A stretch of DNA of 64,000 bases. Source: CAVSEK01 sp963726975 (GTDB lineage Bacteria > Actinomycetota > Actinomycetes > Mycobacteriales > SCTD01). Location: contig CAVSEK010000013.1 of NCBI GenBank assembly GCA_963726975.1, positions 372,001 through 436,000 on the forward strand. Reading direction: 5' to 3'. The position numbers were made by a program, and so were the translations under genes. Under the pieces are notes generated by a model that saw only the letters and a list, made by a program, of their open reading frames with translations, was not told where the DNA came from and searched no databases. Below, one piece after another: positions 26,368-35,052 of the stretch. Numbering within the stretch: position 1 is the first letter of the stretch; the number at the start of each line of letters is the position of its first letter.

Positions 26368-26403
26368 GGGTGCCGACGGGGGTGCGGACGGGGGTGCCGA
26401 CGG
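26368..26403. repeat. 12-bp tandem repeat, three copies
   Basis: GGGTGCCGACGG, GGGTGCGGACGG, GGGTGCCGACGG in direct register. It lies in the 145-bp gap between amylosucrase (start 26320) and the lipoprotein stop (26466). I see no gene in this gap. Confidence 0.85.
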
Positions 26404-26465
26404 GGCCAGGTCCGGCACGGCGACCCGGCGGCGCAGCCGTCGGCGCGCGACCGGCGCCCGCGGGA

Positions 26466-27068
26466 TCACGCGCCCTCGCGCAGCCCGGCGTAGTCGGCGG
26501 CCGTGACCGGCGTGGGCTCGATGGCACCGTCGGCCCGGGGGACGGGGACCGGGACGCCGTCGCGCAGGAAGCGCACCGCGTCGACCTCGGGCAGGTCGTC
26601 CAGGGTCACGACCACCTGGGCCAGCGCGAGGAGCTGGTCGCTGCGCCCGCTGTCGAGCAGGTCGCCGCCGAGCACGACGTCGGCGACGCGGTCCTGCACG
26701 CCGGCGAGTCGCAGGTCGGTGCCGGTCGGCAGCGCGGTCGTGAGCCCCTGCGCCCGCTCGTCCGGGGTGGGCCCGCTGAGCAGGTCCGACAGCACGGTCT
26801 CCGGCGTCAGCCGCAGCGCGGGGCGCAGGACGGACACGAGCGAGGTCCCGCGGACGAACTGCAGCGACTCCGAGCGCGCGCCCGGGGGCTGCGCGGCGCC
26901 GGTGGGCCGGTTCAGCCGGCTGAGCGGCACCGACTCGCTGGACAGCGGGCGGGCGGCGTCCTCCGGTGTCACGCCGCACCCCGCGAGGACCGTGGTCGCG
27001 GCGAGGACGGCGGTGAGGACGGCGGTGAGGACGGCCAGCCCCCCGCGCGCCCGGGACCGGCCGGTCAC
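26466..27068 (-). CDS. GerMN-domain lipoprotein of the two-component operon
   Basis: 200 aa. A signal peptide with lipobox LAGC (residues 28-31) predicts a lipid-anchored extracytoplasmic protein. After a Ser/Pro linker, residues 70-185 form a GerMN-type domain ('SVLRPALRLTPETVLSDLLSGPTPDERAQGLTTALP', 'DLRLAGVQDRVADVVLGGDLL', 'LALAQVVVTLDDLPEVDAVRFLRDG'), as in LpqB and Streptomyces AfsQ3/CseA-like lipoproteins. The GTG at 27068 overlaps the TGA of the kinase gene, so it is the third gene of a regulator-kinase-lipoprotein operon. It probably tunes the sensor kinase from outside the membrane. Unlike LpqB it lacks the C-terminal propeller. A 12-bp triplication in its signal sequence encodes the TAVL repeat. 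Confidence 0.85.
   Translation of the reverse strand: MTGRSRARGGLAVLTAVLTAVLAATTVLAGCGVTPEDAARPLSSESVPLSRLNRPTGAAQPPGARSESLQFVRGTSLVSVLRPALRLTPETVLSDLLSGPTPDERAQGLTTALPTGTDLRLAGVQDRVADVVLGGDLLDSGRSDQLLALAQVVVTLDDLPEVDAVRFLRDGVPVPVPRADGAIEPTPVTAADYAGLREGA
27003..27038. repeat. 12-bp tandem repeat in the lipoprotein signal peptide
   Basis: Three copies of GAGGACGGCGGT (the last diverging at its end) encode, on the minus strand, the repeated Leu-Thr-Ala-Val of the signal-peptide core. Gain or loss of a unit would lengthen or shorten the hydrophobic core by four residues in frame. Confidence 0.8.
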
Positions 27069-28399
27069 CCGGGCAGCTCCACCCGGAAGCGGGCGCCCCC
27101 GCCCGGCCGGTCCTCGATGCGCACCTGGCCGCCGTGGGCCGCGACGTGCTGCGCGACGAGGGCCAGGCCGAGCCCGGTGCCCTCGCTGCTGCCCCGGGTC
27201 CCGGCGGCCCGCCCGCGGCCGAACCGGTCGAAGACCAGCCCGCGCTCGTCCTCGGGCACCCCCGGGCCGGCGTCGTCCACCTCCAGGTCGACGCGGTCCC
27301 CGCGCCGCAGGACCCGGACGGCGACGGCACCGCCGCCGTGCCGGTCGGCGTTGTCGAGCAGGTTGACGAGGACCTGCCGCAGCCGGCGGGCGTCGGCGGG
27401 GACCACGAGCGCCCCGACCGCCTGCACCGGCACCCCCCGCTCGACGGCGACGGCCCGGACGAGCGCGCCGACGTCGACGGGGGACAGGTCCGGCGGCCGC
27501 TCGCCGCGGGAGAGCTCCAGCAGGTCGGTGACGAGCTGCTGGAAGCGGGCGACCTCCTTGGTGAGCAGGCCGACGGCCGACGCCGAGCGCGGGTCCAGCG
27601 TGTCCCGCCGGCGCTCCAGGACGTCCGCGGCGGTCGACAGGGTCTGCAGCGGCGAGCGCAGCTCGTGGCTCACGTCGGCGGCGAAGCGACGGTCGCGGGC
27701 CAGCCGCTCCGACAGCGCGGCGACCATGCTGTTGAACGACAGCGCGAGCCGGCGCAGGTCGGGCTCGCGCCCGACGTCGATCCGCGCGTCGAGGTCGCCC
27801 TGCGCGATGCGGGTCGCGGCCTCCTCCACCGACGCCAGCGGCCGGACGACCCGGCGGCTCGCCCACAGGCCGATCCCGGCGCCGGCCGCCGTGGTGACCA
27901 GCGCGGCCAGCACCAGCGAGGTCGCCAGCGAGCTCAGGGTGCGCTGCAGCTCGCTGAGGTCGTTGAGCTCGTAGTAGGTCGCGCCCACGCTGGGCAGGGG
28001 CACCGCGGTGACGAGCACGGGGTCGCCGCCGAGCCGGGCGCGCTGCGTCCCGGGGACGCCGGCGCCGGCCAGCGCCTGCAGGCTCGTCGGGATCGCCTGG
28101 GTGATGCCCACGTCGGCGGTGCGGGCGAACCACGTCTCGCCTCGCCGGATGAGCGGGCGCCGGGTCGAGCCGGTGTCGAGGCTGCGCAGCACGTCGACGA
28201 GGTCCGGGGAGGCCGCCGACAGGCCGGTCTGGACGCTCGCGGCGTCGTACACCGCCGCGCGGACGGCCGTGCGCTCCCGCTCGACCACGAGCGTGGAGCG
28301 GGTCAGCTGGTAGGCGGCCGTCGACAGCGCGGCGCAGACGCCGAAGGCGCCGACGGCGAACAGCAGCGTCAGCCGGCTGCGCAGGCCGACCGGCCTCAC
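27065..28399 (-). CDS. Sensor histidine kinase (AfsQ2/MtrB-like)
   Basis: 444 aa. One membrane helix near residues 10-32, an extracytoplasmic sensor to about 150, a second helix near 155-178, then HAMP ('SRRVVRPLASVEEAATRIAQGDLDARI'), the phospho-acceptor box 'RRFAADVSHELRSPLQTL', and an ATPase with N-box 'LVNLLDNADRHGGGAV', 'DDAGPGVPEDE' and 'GTGLGLALV'. It autophosphorylates on His and passes phosphate to the response regulator encoded just upstream, whose stop its GTG start overlaps. The last codon overlaps the lipoprotein start. The three-gene order is that of the AfsQ and Cse systems of Streptomyces, which respond to envelope or nitrogen stress; the actual signal here is unknown. Confidence 0.9.
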   Translation of the reverse strand: MRPVGLRSRLTLLFAVGAFGVCAALSTAAYQLTRSTLVVERERTAVRAAVYDAASVQTGLSAASPDLVDVLRSLDTGSTRRPLIRRGETWFARTADVGITQAIPTSLQALAGAGVPGTQRARLGGDPVLVTAVPLPSVGATYYELNDLSELQRTLSSLATSLVLAALVTTAAGAGIGLWASRRVVRPLASVEEAATRIAQGDLDARIDVGREPDLRRLALSFNSMVAALSERLARDRRFAADVSHELRSPLQTLSTAADVLERRRDTLDPRSASAVGLLTKEVARFQQLVTDLLELSRGERPPDLSPVDVGALVRAVAVERGVPVQAVGALVVPADARRLRQVLVNLLDNADRHGGGAVAVRVLRRGDRVDLEVDDAGPGVPEDERGLVFDRFGRGRAAGTRGSSEGTGLGLALVAQHVAAHGGQVRIEDRPGGGARFRVELPG

Positions 28400-29070
28400 C
28401 GGTGCAGCTTGTAGCCCAGGCCGCGGACGGTGACCAGGTGCTGGGGCTCCGCGGGGTCGGTCTCGATCTTGCGGCGCAGCCGCCCGACGTGGACGTCGAC
28501 GAGCCGCTCGTCGCCGAAGTCGTACTCCCACACCCGCTGGAGCAGCTGTGCGCGCGACAGCACCTGGCCCACCTGACCGGCCAGCTCGCAGAGCAGGCGG
28601 AACTCCGTGCGGGTCAGGGCCACCTGCTGCCCGGCGTGCAGCACCTCGCCGGCCGAGGGGCGGATCTCCAGGTCGCCGACGACGATGCTGGCGGGAGCCG
28701 CGGCCTCCGGCCGCTGGCGGCGCCGCAGCGCGCGCAGCCGGGCCGCGAGCTCCTTCACCGCGACCGGCTTGACGAGGTAGTCGTCGGCGCCTGCCTCGAG
28801 CGCCGCCACGATGTCGTGCGTGTCGTCGCGGGCGCTCACCACCACGATGGGGACGTCGCTGGTGCGGCGCAGCGCGCGGATGAGGTCGTAGCCGTCCATG
28901 CCCGGCAGGGTGAGGTCGACGAGCACGGTGTCGGCGGGGTCGCTCGCCTGGCGGGCCAGTCCGGCCTCGGCGGTCGACACGCCGACGACCTCGTGCCCCT
29001 CGTCCTCCAGGGCGAGCTCCAGGGACAGGCGGATGCCGTCGTCGTCCTCCACGAGCAGCAGTTGCACCAT
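28396..29070 (-). CDS. OmpR-family response regulator (AfsQ1-like)
   Basis: 224 aa. The receiver domain (1-118) has the acidic pair in 'LLVEDDDG', phosphorylation site Asp52 in 'VDLTLPGMDGYD', and the conserved Lys in 'DDYLVKPVAVKEL'. The winged-helix output domain (about 130-224) ends 'YDFGDERLVDVHVGRLRRKIETDP...RGLGYKL'. It controls transcription after phosphorylation by the downstream kinase. ATG 29070 starts 'MVQLLLVEDDD', a standard receiver start. It is the first gene of the operon; its promoter should lie in the 227-bp gap to the divergent STAS gene, which is filled with two tandem-repeat arrays. Confidence 0.92.
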   Translation of the reverse strand: MVQLLLVEDDDGIRLSLELALEDEGHEVVGVSTAEAGLARQASDPADTVLVDLTLPGMDGYDLIRALRRTSDVPIVVVSARDDTHDIVAALEAGADDYLVKPVAVKELAARLRALRRRQRPEAAAPASIVVGDLEIRPSAGEVLHAGQQVALTRTEFRLLCELAGQVGQVLSRAQLLQRVWEYDFGDERLVDVHVGRLRRKIETDPAEPQHLVTVRGLGYKLHR

Positions 29071-29122
29071 GCGCCCATCGTGCCGCACGCGGCGGGTGAG
29101 CGCGGTCCTCACGCGGAGGGTC

Positions 29123-29202
29123 GTGCGGACGACCGTGCGGACGACCGTGCGGACGACCGTGCGCCGTCGCCCGACCGACCGCCCGACCGCCCGACCGCCC
29201 GA
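29123..29202. repeat. Adjacent 12-bp and 8-bp tandem arrays in a divergent promoter region
   Basis: GTGCGGACGACC is repeated three times (29123-29158) with a partial fourth, followed by CCGCCCGA three times (29179-29202) with degenerate flanking copies. The arrays occupy the gap between the response-regulator start (29070) and the STAS start (29298), so copy-number change could alter promoter spacing for either side. Confidence 0.85.
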
Positions 29203-29297
29203 CCGACACGGACACGTCACACGTCTGCGCGTCGACCGCCACCTGGACGCGGCACGGTGCTCGGGACACGGGCAGGACCGAGGACGAGGAGAGACCG

Positions 29298-29669
29298 GTG
29301 GGCGTGCGGACCGCAGCGGGGACGGCTGGACCGGGAGGGACCGCGACGCTGCCCGCACGGGCGTCCGGGCCGGGCCGGGTGCCGCTGGTGGAGCTGGTCG
29401 TGCGCGACCGCGACCTGGGTCCGCTGCGGGCCCGGTGGCTGCCGCTGCAGCTCGAGGACGCGCTCCGGCTGCGCCCCGACCGGGTGGTCGTGGACCTCAG
29501 CCGCTGCACCGACCTCGGGGCCGGCACGCTGCAGGCCCTGCACGACTGCTCCGGCAGCCTGCGGCGGCAGGGCGGCACGCTCGTCCTGCGCGGGCTGTGC
29601 CCGCGGCTGGACCGGCTGCTGTCGCTGGCCGGTCTCAGCGACGAGCTCGCCGTCGAGCAGGCCTCGTGA
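29298..29669 (+). CDS. STAS-domain protein, anti-anti-sigma-like, with altered phosphorylation loop
   Basis: 123 aa. After a Gly/Ala-rich N-terminal tail, residues 28-118 have the STAS pattern 'DALRLRPDRVVVDLSRCTDLGAGTLQALHDCSGSLRRQGGTLVLRGL...LLSLAGLSDELAV'. In classical antagonists the loop after the 'VDLS' strand is D-S-S-G; here residues 71-76 read TDLGAG, so the phosphorylatable Ser/Thr is absent at its usual place. It may therefore bind its partner constitutively or have a non-switching role. GTG 29298 follows GAGGAGAG. It shares its promoter gap with the two-component operon, and its stop overlaps the start of a small Arg-rich frame. Confidence 0.82.
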   Translation: MGVRTAAGTAGPGGTATLPARASGPGRVPLVELVVRDRDLGPLRARWLPLQLEDALRLRPDRVVVDLSRCTDLGAGTLQALHDCSGSLRRQGGTLVLRGLCPRLDRLLSLAGLSDELAVEQAS

Positions 29670-29842
29670 CGGCGCCGCTCGCCGCGCCGCTCGGGCCGGG
29701 GGCGGGGCTGCGGGGGCAGCTGCGGGGGCAGGTCCGGGTGCAGGTGCGGGTGCTGCACGCCCGCCGGGCCCGACGGTCCCGCCGGGCCGCGGTCGCGCGC
29801 GCGGTGCGGGTCAGCGTGCCCGGGGCCCGCACCCGGCCCTAG
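29666..29842 (+). CDS. Possible small Arg-rich protein, 58 aa
   Basis: A GTG at 29666 overlapping the STAS stop (GTGA) opens a short frame of Ala/Gly, then alternating Gln/Val/Arg, then a strongly basic tail ('HARRARRSRRAAVARAVR'). Its TAG forms a CTAG shared with the stop of the convergent serB gene, the same arrangement used by three clear gene pairs in this window, which favours it being real. There is no recognisable domain. It could bind nucleic acid or be a chance frame. Confidence 0.35.
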   Translation: MTAPLAAPLGPGAGLRGQLRGQVRVQVRVLHARRARRSRRAAVARAVRVSVPGARTRP

Positions 29843-31016
29843 TCCTGCTCCCCGAGCTCGGCGTCGGCCGCCTCGACCTCCTCGCGGGGGACTCCCAGCA
29901 ACGAACAGCACCGCGTCGAGGAACGGCACCGACAGCGCGGCGTCGGCGGCCTCGCGCACCACGGGCTTGGCGTTGAAGGCGATGCCGAGACCGGCGGCCC
30001 CCAGCATGTCGAGGTCGTTGGCGCCGTCGCCGATGGCGACGGTCTGCGCGAGGGACACGCCCTCGGCCGCCGCGAAGTCGCGCAGCGCCTGCGCCTTGGC
30101 GGCGCGGTCCACCACCGGACCGACGACGCGCCCCGTGAGCCGGCCGTCGGCCACCTCCAGCACGTTGGCGCGCGCGTGGTCCAGCCCGAGCAGCGCGACG
30201 AGGTCGTCCGTGACGGCGGTGAAGCCGCCGCTCACCACGGCGACCGCGCAGCCGAGCCGGTGGAGCGTGCGCACGAGGGTGCGGGCACCGGGGGTCAGGC
30301 GGACCTGCTGCCGCACGGCGTCGACGGCCGACACGGGCAGGCCCTCCAGCAGCGCGACGCGGGCACGCAGCGACTCCTCGAAGTCGAGCTCGCCGGCCAT
30401 CGCCTGCTCGGTCACGCGCGCGACCTCGTCCTCGCAGCCGGCCTGCGCGGCGAGCATCTCGATGACCTCGCCCTGCACCAGCGTCGAGTCGACGTCGAGC
30501 ACGACCAGCCGCCGGGCCCGGCGGTAACAGCGAGGCCCGCTCGACGGCGACGTCGATGCCCTGGCGACCGCCTCCGCCGCCAGGCTCGGCAGCGCAGCGG
30601 TCCCGGTCCGCCGGACACGAGCAGCTCGTAGCACTGCGCCGGGCGGGCTCGACAGCCGCAGGACCCGGTCGATGTTGGCGCCGCAGCCCGCGACGGCGCG
30701 GGTCATCGCCGCGAGCGCGGCCGGCTGAGCTCGCGGGCCAGCACCACGACGTGGTGGCGGTCGCGGGGCGGGGCGACCGGCTCGTCCAGCGGGGTGGTCT
30801 CGACCTCGACGCCCAGCCGCGCCGCGGCCGCGGCGAGGGACCCGGCGACCGGGCCCACCGGGCCCTCGCCCTCGACCGCCACGCCGAGCAGCAGCCGGCC
30901 GTGCACGACGACCTGCTCGACGTCGAGCACGCGCGCGCCGTGCTCGGCGAGCACCTCCATGAGGGCGGCGGTGAGCCCGGGGGGTCCCGGCCGGTGACCG
31001 TGACGAGGACGCTCAT
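29839..31016 (-). CDS. serB: Phosphoserine phosphatase with N-terminal ACT domain, several frame changes
   Basis: The HAD core is intact: 'RRLVVLDVDSTLVQGEVIEMLAAQAG' with the nucleophilic DxDST, 'AVVSGGFTAVTDDLV' and 'VAIGDGANDLDMLGAAGLGIAFNAKPVV'. The N-terminal part 'MSVLVTVTGRD', 'LLLGVAVEGEGPVGPVAG' and 'HHVVVLARELS' forms ACT-like regulatory domains, as in actinobacterial SerB2. It dephosphorylates phosphoserine in the last step of serine synthesis. Frame changes near 30988, 30722, 30620, 30526 and 29899 restore a full protein ending 'LLGVPREEVEAADAELGEQD'. ATG 31016 overlaps the TGA of the upstream gene, so the two are coupled. Its TAG lies in a CTAG shared with the convergent frame. 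Confidence 0.88.
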
Positions 31017-31807
31017 GCCTGCCCGTACGCGTTGTAGGCGGCCACCGAGGCGCGCCGCACGAGGACGCCGAGGCTCGCGCAGCGCCCGCTTCGCGCGCCG
31101 CGGTCTCCCGGGAGTCCACGCGCCGCCGGTGTCCTCGAGCGCGAGCTGCACGACGGTGCCGAGCGAGCGGGCGCGCACGAGCAGGTCGCGGGCCCGCGCC
31201 GGGTAGCCGCCGGGCAGCTCGTCCTCGGCAGCCCGGCCCGGGCCTGCGCGGCGCAGGTCGGCGAGGGCCTCGGCGACCTCCGGCCGCCAGCGGGCGACGT
31301 CGAGGTCGCGCAGCACGGCGGCCACCTCGACGACGCCGCGGCGCAGGTCGTGGTCGGCGTCGTGCAGGAAGGGCCCGGGATCGGGCCCGGGCAGCACGAC
31401 GTCGTACGCCGTCCAGCGCACCGTGGTCACCGTGCCGTCGAAGGCCGAGCCGTGCGCGGTGAGCGTCGGGACCAGGCCGGTGCCCGCGCCGTCCGCGCCC
31501 AGGAAGAGCGCGCCCTCGGAGGCCGTCACCGCGGCGCGGGTGAACGCGCCCGGCCCGGGGAGCCCGACGAGGTCGCCCGGGCGCGGGCAGCACGACCCGG
31601 TGCCGGCGCGGCCCCGGCCGCCCGCAGGCGGGCGACCGCGCGGTCCAGCGGGAGAGCGTCCGGGCCACGCGAGGCCCGGCGGCCCGGCGCGTCGTCGTCG
31701 TGCGGCGCAGACCCGGTCGAGCAGCTCGGGCAGCGACGCTCGCCGGACAGCCAGGCGGCGCCCCACGCGGCGAGCAGCGCGCTGCGCGGCGGGACGGCGG
31801 GGTGCAC
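31013..31807 (-). CDS. Conserved actinobacterial protein of unknown function, several frame changes
   Basis: Joined frames read 'PPRSALLAAWGAAWLSGE', 'PGDLVGLPGPGAFTRAAVTASEGALFLGADGAGTGLVPTLTAHGSAFDGTVTTVRW', 'LRRGVVEVAAVLRDLDVARWRPEVAEALADLR' and end 'ASLGVLVRRASVAAYNAYGQA'. I recognise this only as an uncharacterised actinobacterial protein; no catalytic motif is evident. Frame changes lie near 31075, 31115, 31235, 31590 and 31735. GTG 31807 is the earliest plausible start but lacks a good ribosome site. The stop overlaps the serB ATG (ATGA), so a link to serine metabolism or to serB regulation is possible but unproven. Confidence 0.6.
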
Positions 31808-31900
31808 GACGACGGAGGCTAGGGGACCGGCGGGCGTGCCCCGCGGTCGGCGGCCGCGTGTCGGGCCCGGCGGGGCGGCGCGCGCGCCTACGGTCGGCGG

Positions 31901-32716
31901 GTGCGCAGCCGGGAGTACGACGTCGACGTGGTCGCGGCCTCCCGGCGGCCGCCGCCGCCCCGCCCGAGCGTGGCGGCGGAGGCCGGGCTCGTCGTGGAGG
32001 AGCCGACCACCGGCTGGTGCGGCGCCGTCGTCGAGTGCGACAAGGAGCGCGTCTCGCTGGAGGACCGGCACGGCAGGGTGCGGGTCTTCCCGCTCGGGCC
32101 CGGCTTCCTCGTCGACGGGCGGCCGGTCGTGCCGTGGCCCGCCCGGTCGCCGCGCCGCCCGCCGGGCTGCGCACCACCGCGTCCGGCTCGATCGCGGTCC
32201 GCGGGCAGCGCGCGCGGGTCGCCCGCGGCAGCCGGATCTGGGTCGAGGGCAAGCACGACGCGCAGCTCGTCGAGCGGGTGTGGGGCGACGACCTGCGGGT
32301 CGAGGGCGTCGTCGTCGAGGCGCTCGACGGCGTCGACGACCTGCCGCGCGAGGTCGGCCAGTTCGGCCCGCGCGGGCGGCACCGGCTCGGCGTGCTCGTC
32401 GACCACCTCGTCGCCGGCAGCAAGGAGAGCCGGGTGGTGGCGAGCGTGACGAGCCCGTACGTCCTGGTCACCGGTCACCCGTACGTCGACGTCTGGCAGG
32501 CCGTGAAGCCCGCGTCGGTCGGCATCCGCGGCGTGGCCCGAGGTGCCCCGGGGCACCGACTGGAAGACCGGCGTGTGCGACGCGCTCGGGTGGGGCCTGC
32601 CGTGGCAGGGCTGGAAGCGGGTGCTCGCCGCCGTCGACTCCTACCGCGACCTCGAGGTGCCGCTGCTGCAGTCGGTGGAGCGGCTGGTCGACTTCGTCAC
32701 CGAGCCGGAGGGCTGA
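31901..32716 (+). CDS. DUF3097 protein, two frame changes
   Basis: About 270 aa. The sequence 'GLVVEEPTTGWCGAVVECDKERVSLEDRHGRVRVFPLGPGFLVDGRPV', then 'RIWVEGKHDAQLVERVWGDDLRVEGVVVE', 'GVLVDHLVAGSKESRVVASV', 'VLVTGHPYVDVWQAVKPASVGI' and 'GTDWKTGVCDALGW' is the DUF3097 family, which is nearly universal in actinobacteria. The 'EGKHDA' and 'GVLVDHL' segments resemble the acidic motifs of TOPRIM folds, suggesting nucleic-acid metal chemistry, but the function is not established. Frame changes near 32145 and 32543 are needed. GTG 31901 is the first codon of the conserved N-terminus. A helicase gene follows on the same strand after about 330 bp. Confidence 0.82.
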
Positions 32717-32885
32717 CCGCCCCGCCGCCGCTCGCGAGCAGCTCCCGCCACCGGACCGGGTCGTGCCGGCTCGGGGGCGTCCGGGCGACGAAGTCCGGCG
32801 GCGCGGACGGACGGGCGGCGTCGCCCGCGAGCGCGACGGACCAGCCCGTCGAGGCCCCCGCCGTCACCTGCTCGAGCCCGCGCAC
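32697..32885 (-). CDS. Possible small protein, 62 aa
   Basis: The gap 32717-33044 holds one plausible frame on the minus strand: GTG 32885, 'RGLEQVTAGASTGWSVALAGDAARPSAPPDFVARTPPSRHDPVRWRELLASGG', stop at 32697, overlapping the DUF3097 end by 20 bp. The composition is not low-complexity and resembles short actinobacterial proteins of unknown role. No domain is recognised. The rest of the gap, with CCGCCCACCCTG-type repeats before the helicase start, shows nothing definite. Confidence 0.35.
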   Translation of the reverse strand: MRGLEQVTAGASTGWSVALAGDAARPSAPPDFVARTPPSRHDPVRWRELLASGGGAVSPPAR

Positions 32886-33044
32886 GGGGACAGCCTGCCC
32901 CCCTCGTGTTCCGCCCACGTGTCCTGGACGGGGGCGTGTCCGCGCCGGGGCCGCGACCCGCGTCCGCCTAGGGTCGTCAGGCGCCCGCCCCACCCTGCCG
33001 CCCACCCTGCCGCCGCGCCCAGCGCCGCCCGTCCCGGAAGTCCT

Positions 33045-34771
33045 GTGACCGCACCTGCCCCCCGCCCGTCGCCCGCCGCGTCCGCGGCCGACGCCCCGCT
33101 GCGCGCCTGGCAGCGCGAGGCGCTCGACGGCGTACGACGCGCGGGCGCGGCCGACTTCCTCGTCACCGCGACCCCCGGGGCCGGCAAGACCACGTTCGCG
33201 CTCGTGCTCGCCGCCCGGCTGCTGGCCGCCCGGCGGGTCGACCGGGTCATCGTCGTCTGCCCGACCGACCACCTGCGCACCCAGTGGGCCGACCGCTGCC
33301 GAGCAGCTCGGGCTCGCGCTCGACCCCGCGCTGACCAACGCGACCGGGCCGGTCCGCGCCGACGTGCAGGGCTACGTCACGACGTACGCCCAGGTCGCCC
33401 AGAAGCCGCTGCTGCACCGGGCCCGCTGCTCGACGCGCCGCACGCTCGTCATCCTCGACGAGGTGCACCACGCCGGCGACGGCCTGTGCTGGGGCGAGGC
33501 GGTCGAGGAGGCGTTCTCCGGCGCGGCGCGCCGGCTGAGCCTGACCGGGACGCCGTTCCGGACCCGGCCCGACGAGCGGATCCCGTTCGTGCGCTACGAG
33601 CCGGACGGCGGAGGGCGGGCTGGCCAGCAGGGCCGACTACACCTACGGCTACCGCGAGGCCCTGCGCGACGGCGTCGTCCGGCCGGTCGTCTTCGCCGCC
33701 TACACGGGCACCTCGCGCTGGCGCAACAGCGCCGGCGAGGTCATCGCGGCCTCGCTGTCGGACGCCGGTCACGCGCAGCACCGAGAGCGCTCGCCTGGCG
33801 CACCGCGCTCGACCCGCGCGGCCAGTGGGTGCCGCACGTCATCGCCGCCATGGACGAGCGGATCACCCACCTGCGCGAGTCCGGCGTGCCGGACGCCGCC
33901 GGGCTGGTGCTGGCGAGCGACCAGGACGACGCGCGGGCGTACGCCGAGATCGTGCACCGGATCACGGGGGAGCGGCCGGAGCTGGTGCTCTCGGACGACC
34001 CCAGGGCCAGCGACCGGATCGCGGCGTTCGCGGCCGGCACCACCCGCATCGCGGTCTGCGTCCGCATGATCAGCGAGGGCGTCGACATGCCGCGCGCGGC
34101 CTGCCTGGCCTGGATGACCTCCTACCGCACGCCGCTGTTCTTCGCCCAGGCGGTCGGCCGCGTCGTGCGCTCGCGCGGCCCGCACGAGAGCGCGGCGGTC
34201 TTCCTGCCGGCGGTGCGCCCGCTGCTGGCGCTGGCCGCCGAGATGGAGTCCGACCGCAACCACGTCGTGCCGCCGCCCGCGGCGTCGTCGGAGGACCTCG
34301 ACCCGCTGCCGCCGCGCGAGCGCGACGAGGGGGGGTCGCGAGCTGGGAGGCGCTCGACGCCGAGGCGCAGTTCGCCCACGTGCTGCACGGCGGCCGGGCG
34401 CACACCGGCGAGCGCGACGGCCGGGAGCCCGGACGACGAGGACTTCCTCGGCCTGCCCGGGCTGCTGACGCCGGAGCAGACCGCGGTGCTGCTGCTGCAG
34501 CGCGACACCGACCTGCGCCGCCGGGTCGCCGCCGCCGCCGGCCGCGGACGACGCCGACGACGCGCCCCGCGACGTCGACACGTCCTGGCGCGCCGCCGCC
34601 GACCTGCGCCGCGAGGTCAACCGGCTGGTCGGCGCGGTCGCGGCCCGGACCGGGCGGCCGCACGGGCAGGTGCACGCCGAGGTGCGCCGGGCCGTGCCGG
34701 GCCCGCCGTCCGCGGCCGCCGACGCGGCGCTGCTCGAGCGCCGCCGCGACCACCTGCGGCGCCTGGCGTGA
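33045..34771 (+). CDS. SF2 DEAD/DEAH-box helicase, several frame changes
   Basis: About 570 aa. Motif Q/I is 'LRAWQREALDGVRRAGAADFLVTATPGAGKTTFALVLAARLL', motif Ia 'VIVVCPTDHLRTQWADR', motif II 'TLVILDEVHHAGD', motif III 'LSLTGTPFRT', and the second RecA domain has 'AGLVLASDQDDARAYAEI', 'TTRIAVCVRMISEGVDMPRAACLAWMTSYRTPLFFAQAVGRVVRS' with motif VI. It is a nucleic-acid translocase or helicase found across actinobacteria; its biological substrate is unknown. Frame changes lie near 33300, 33622, 33778, 34333, 34425 and 34545. GTG 33045 has GGAAG upstream. The C-terminal part after residue 420 is helical and probably dimerising. Confidence 0.85.
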
Positions 34772-34803
34772 CGGGCCGGTCGGGCGCCGGGGCGGGGCCC
34801 TGC

Positions 34804-34993
34804 CTAGTAGGCGTCGTCCATGATCCGCGTGACGCCGCCCAGGACGGCGCCGACCGCGACGAGGACCACGCCGCCGACGATCGCCAGCGGCAGGTACTGC
34901 AGGACGAAGGCGAAGCCCAGGACGATGAAGGCGACGCGTCAGGAGCGCCACCACGATCCAGGAGCTGGTGCGGTGCTGCGTGCTCGCCTGCCA
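34804..34993 (-). CDS. Small membrane protein, about 62 aa, frame changes
   Basis: Read with two one-base corrections (near 34982 and 34938), the minus strand encodes 'MAASTQHRTSSWIVVALL', then 'AFIVLGFAFVLQYLPLAIVGGVVLVAVGAVLGGVTRIMDDAY'. This gives two transmembrane helices and a conserved-looking C-terminal tail. Similar short proteins with an HRTSSW start are common in actinobacteria; function unknown. It is convergent with the helicase gene and divergent from the RNA methylase gene. Confidence 0.55.
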
Positions 34994-35052
34994 TGGGGGT
35001 GCCTCCGGGATTGCGCGGTCGTCGAGATGGGCTCCCAGTCTAGGCCCGACCG

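Noticed and set aside
26321..26465. A gene in the gap before the lipoprotein
   Set aside because: Only repeat-derived frames are present, with no start, ribosome site or similarity.
27065..30706. A single 1213-residue minus-strand protein joining serB, the response-regulator region and the kinase
   Set aside because: The frame merely connects the serB HAD core with the histidine kinase by chance; each part has its own start, stop and neighbours.
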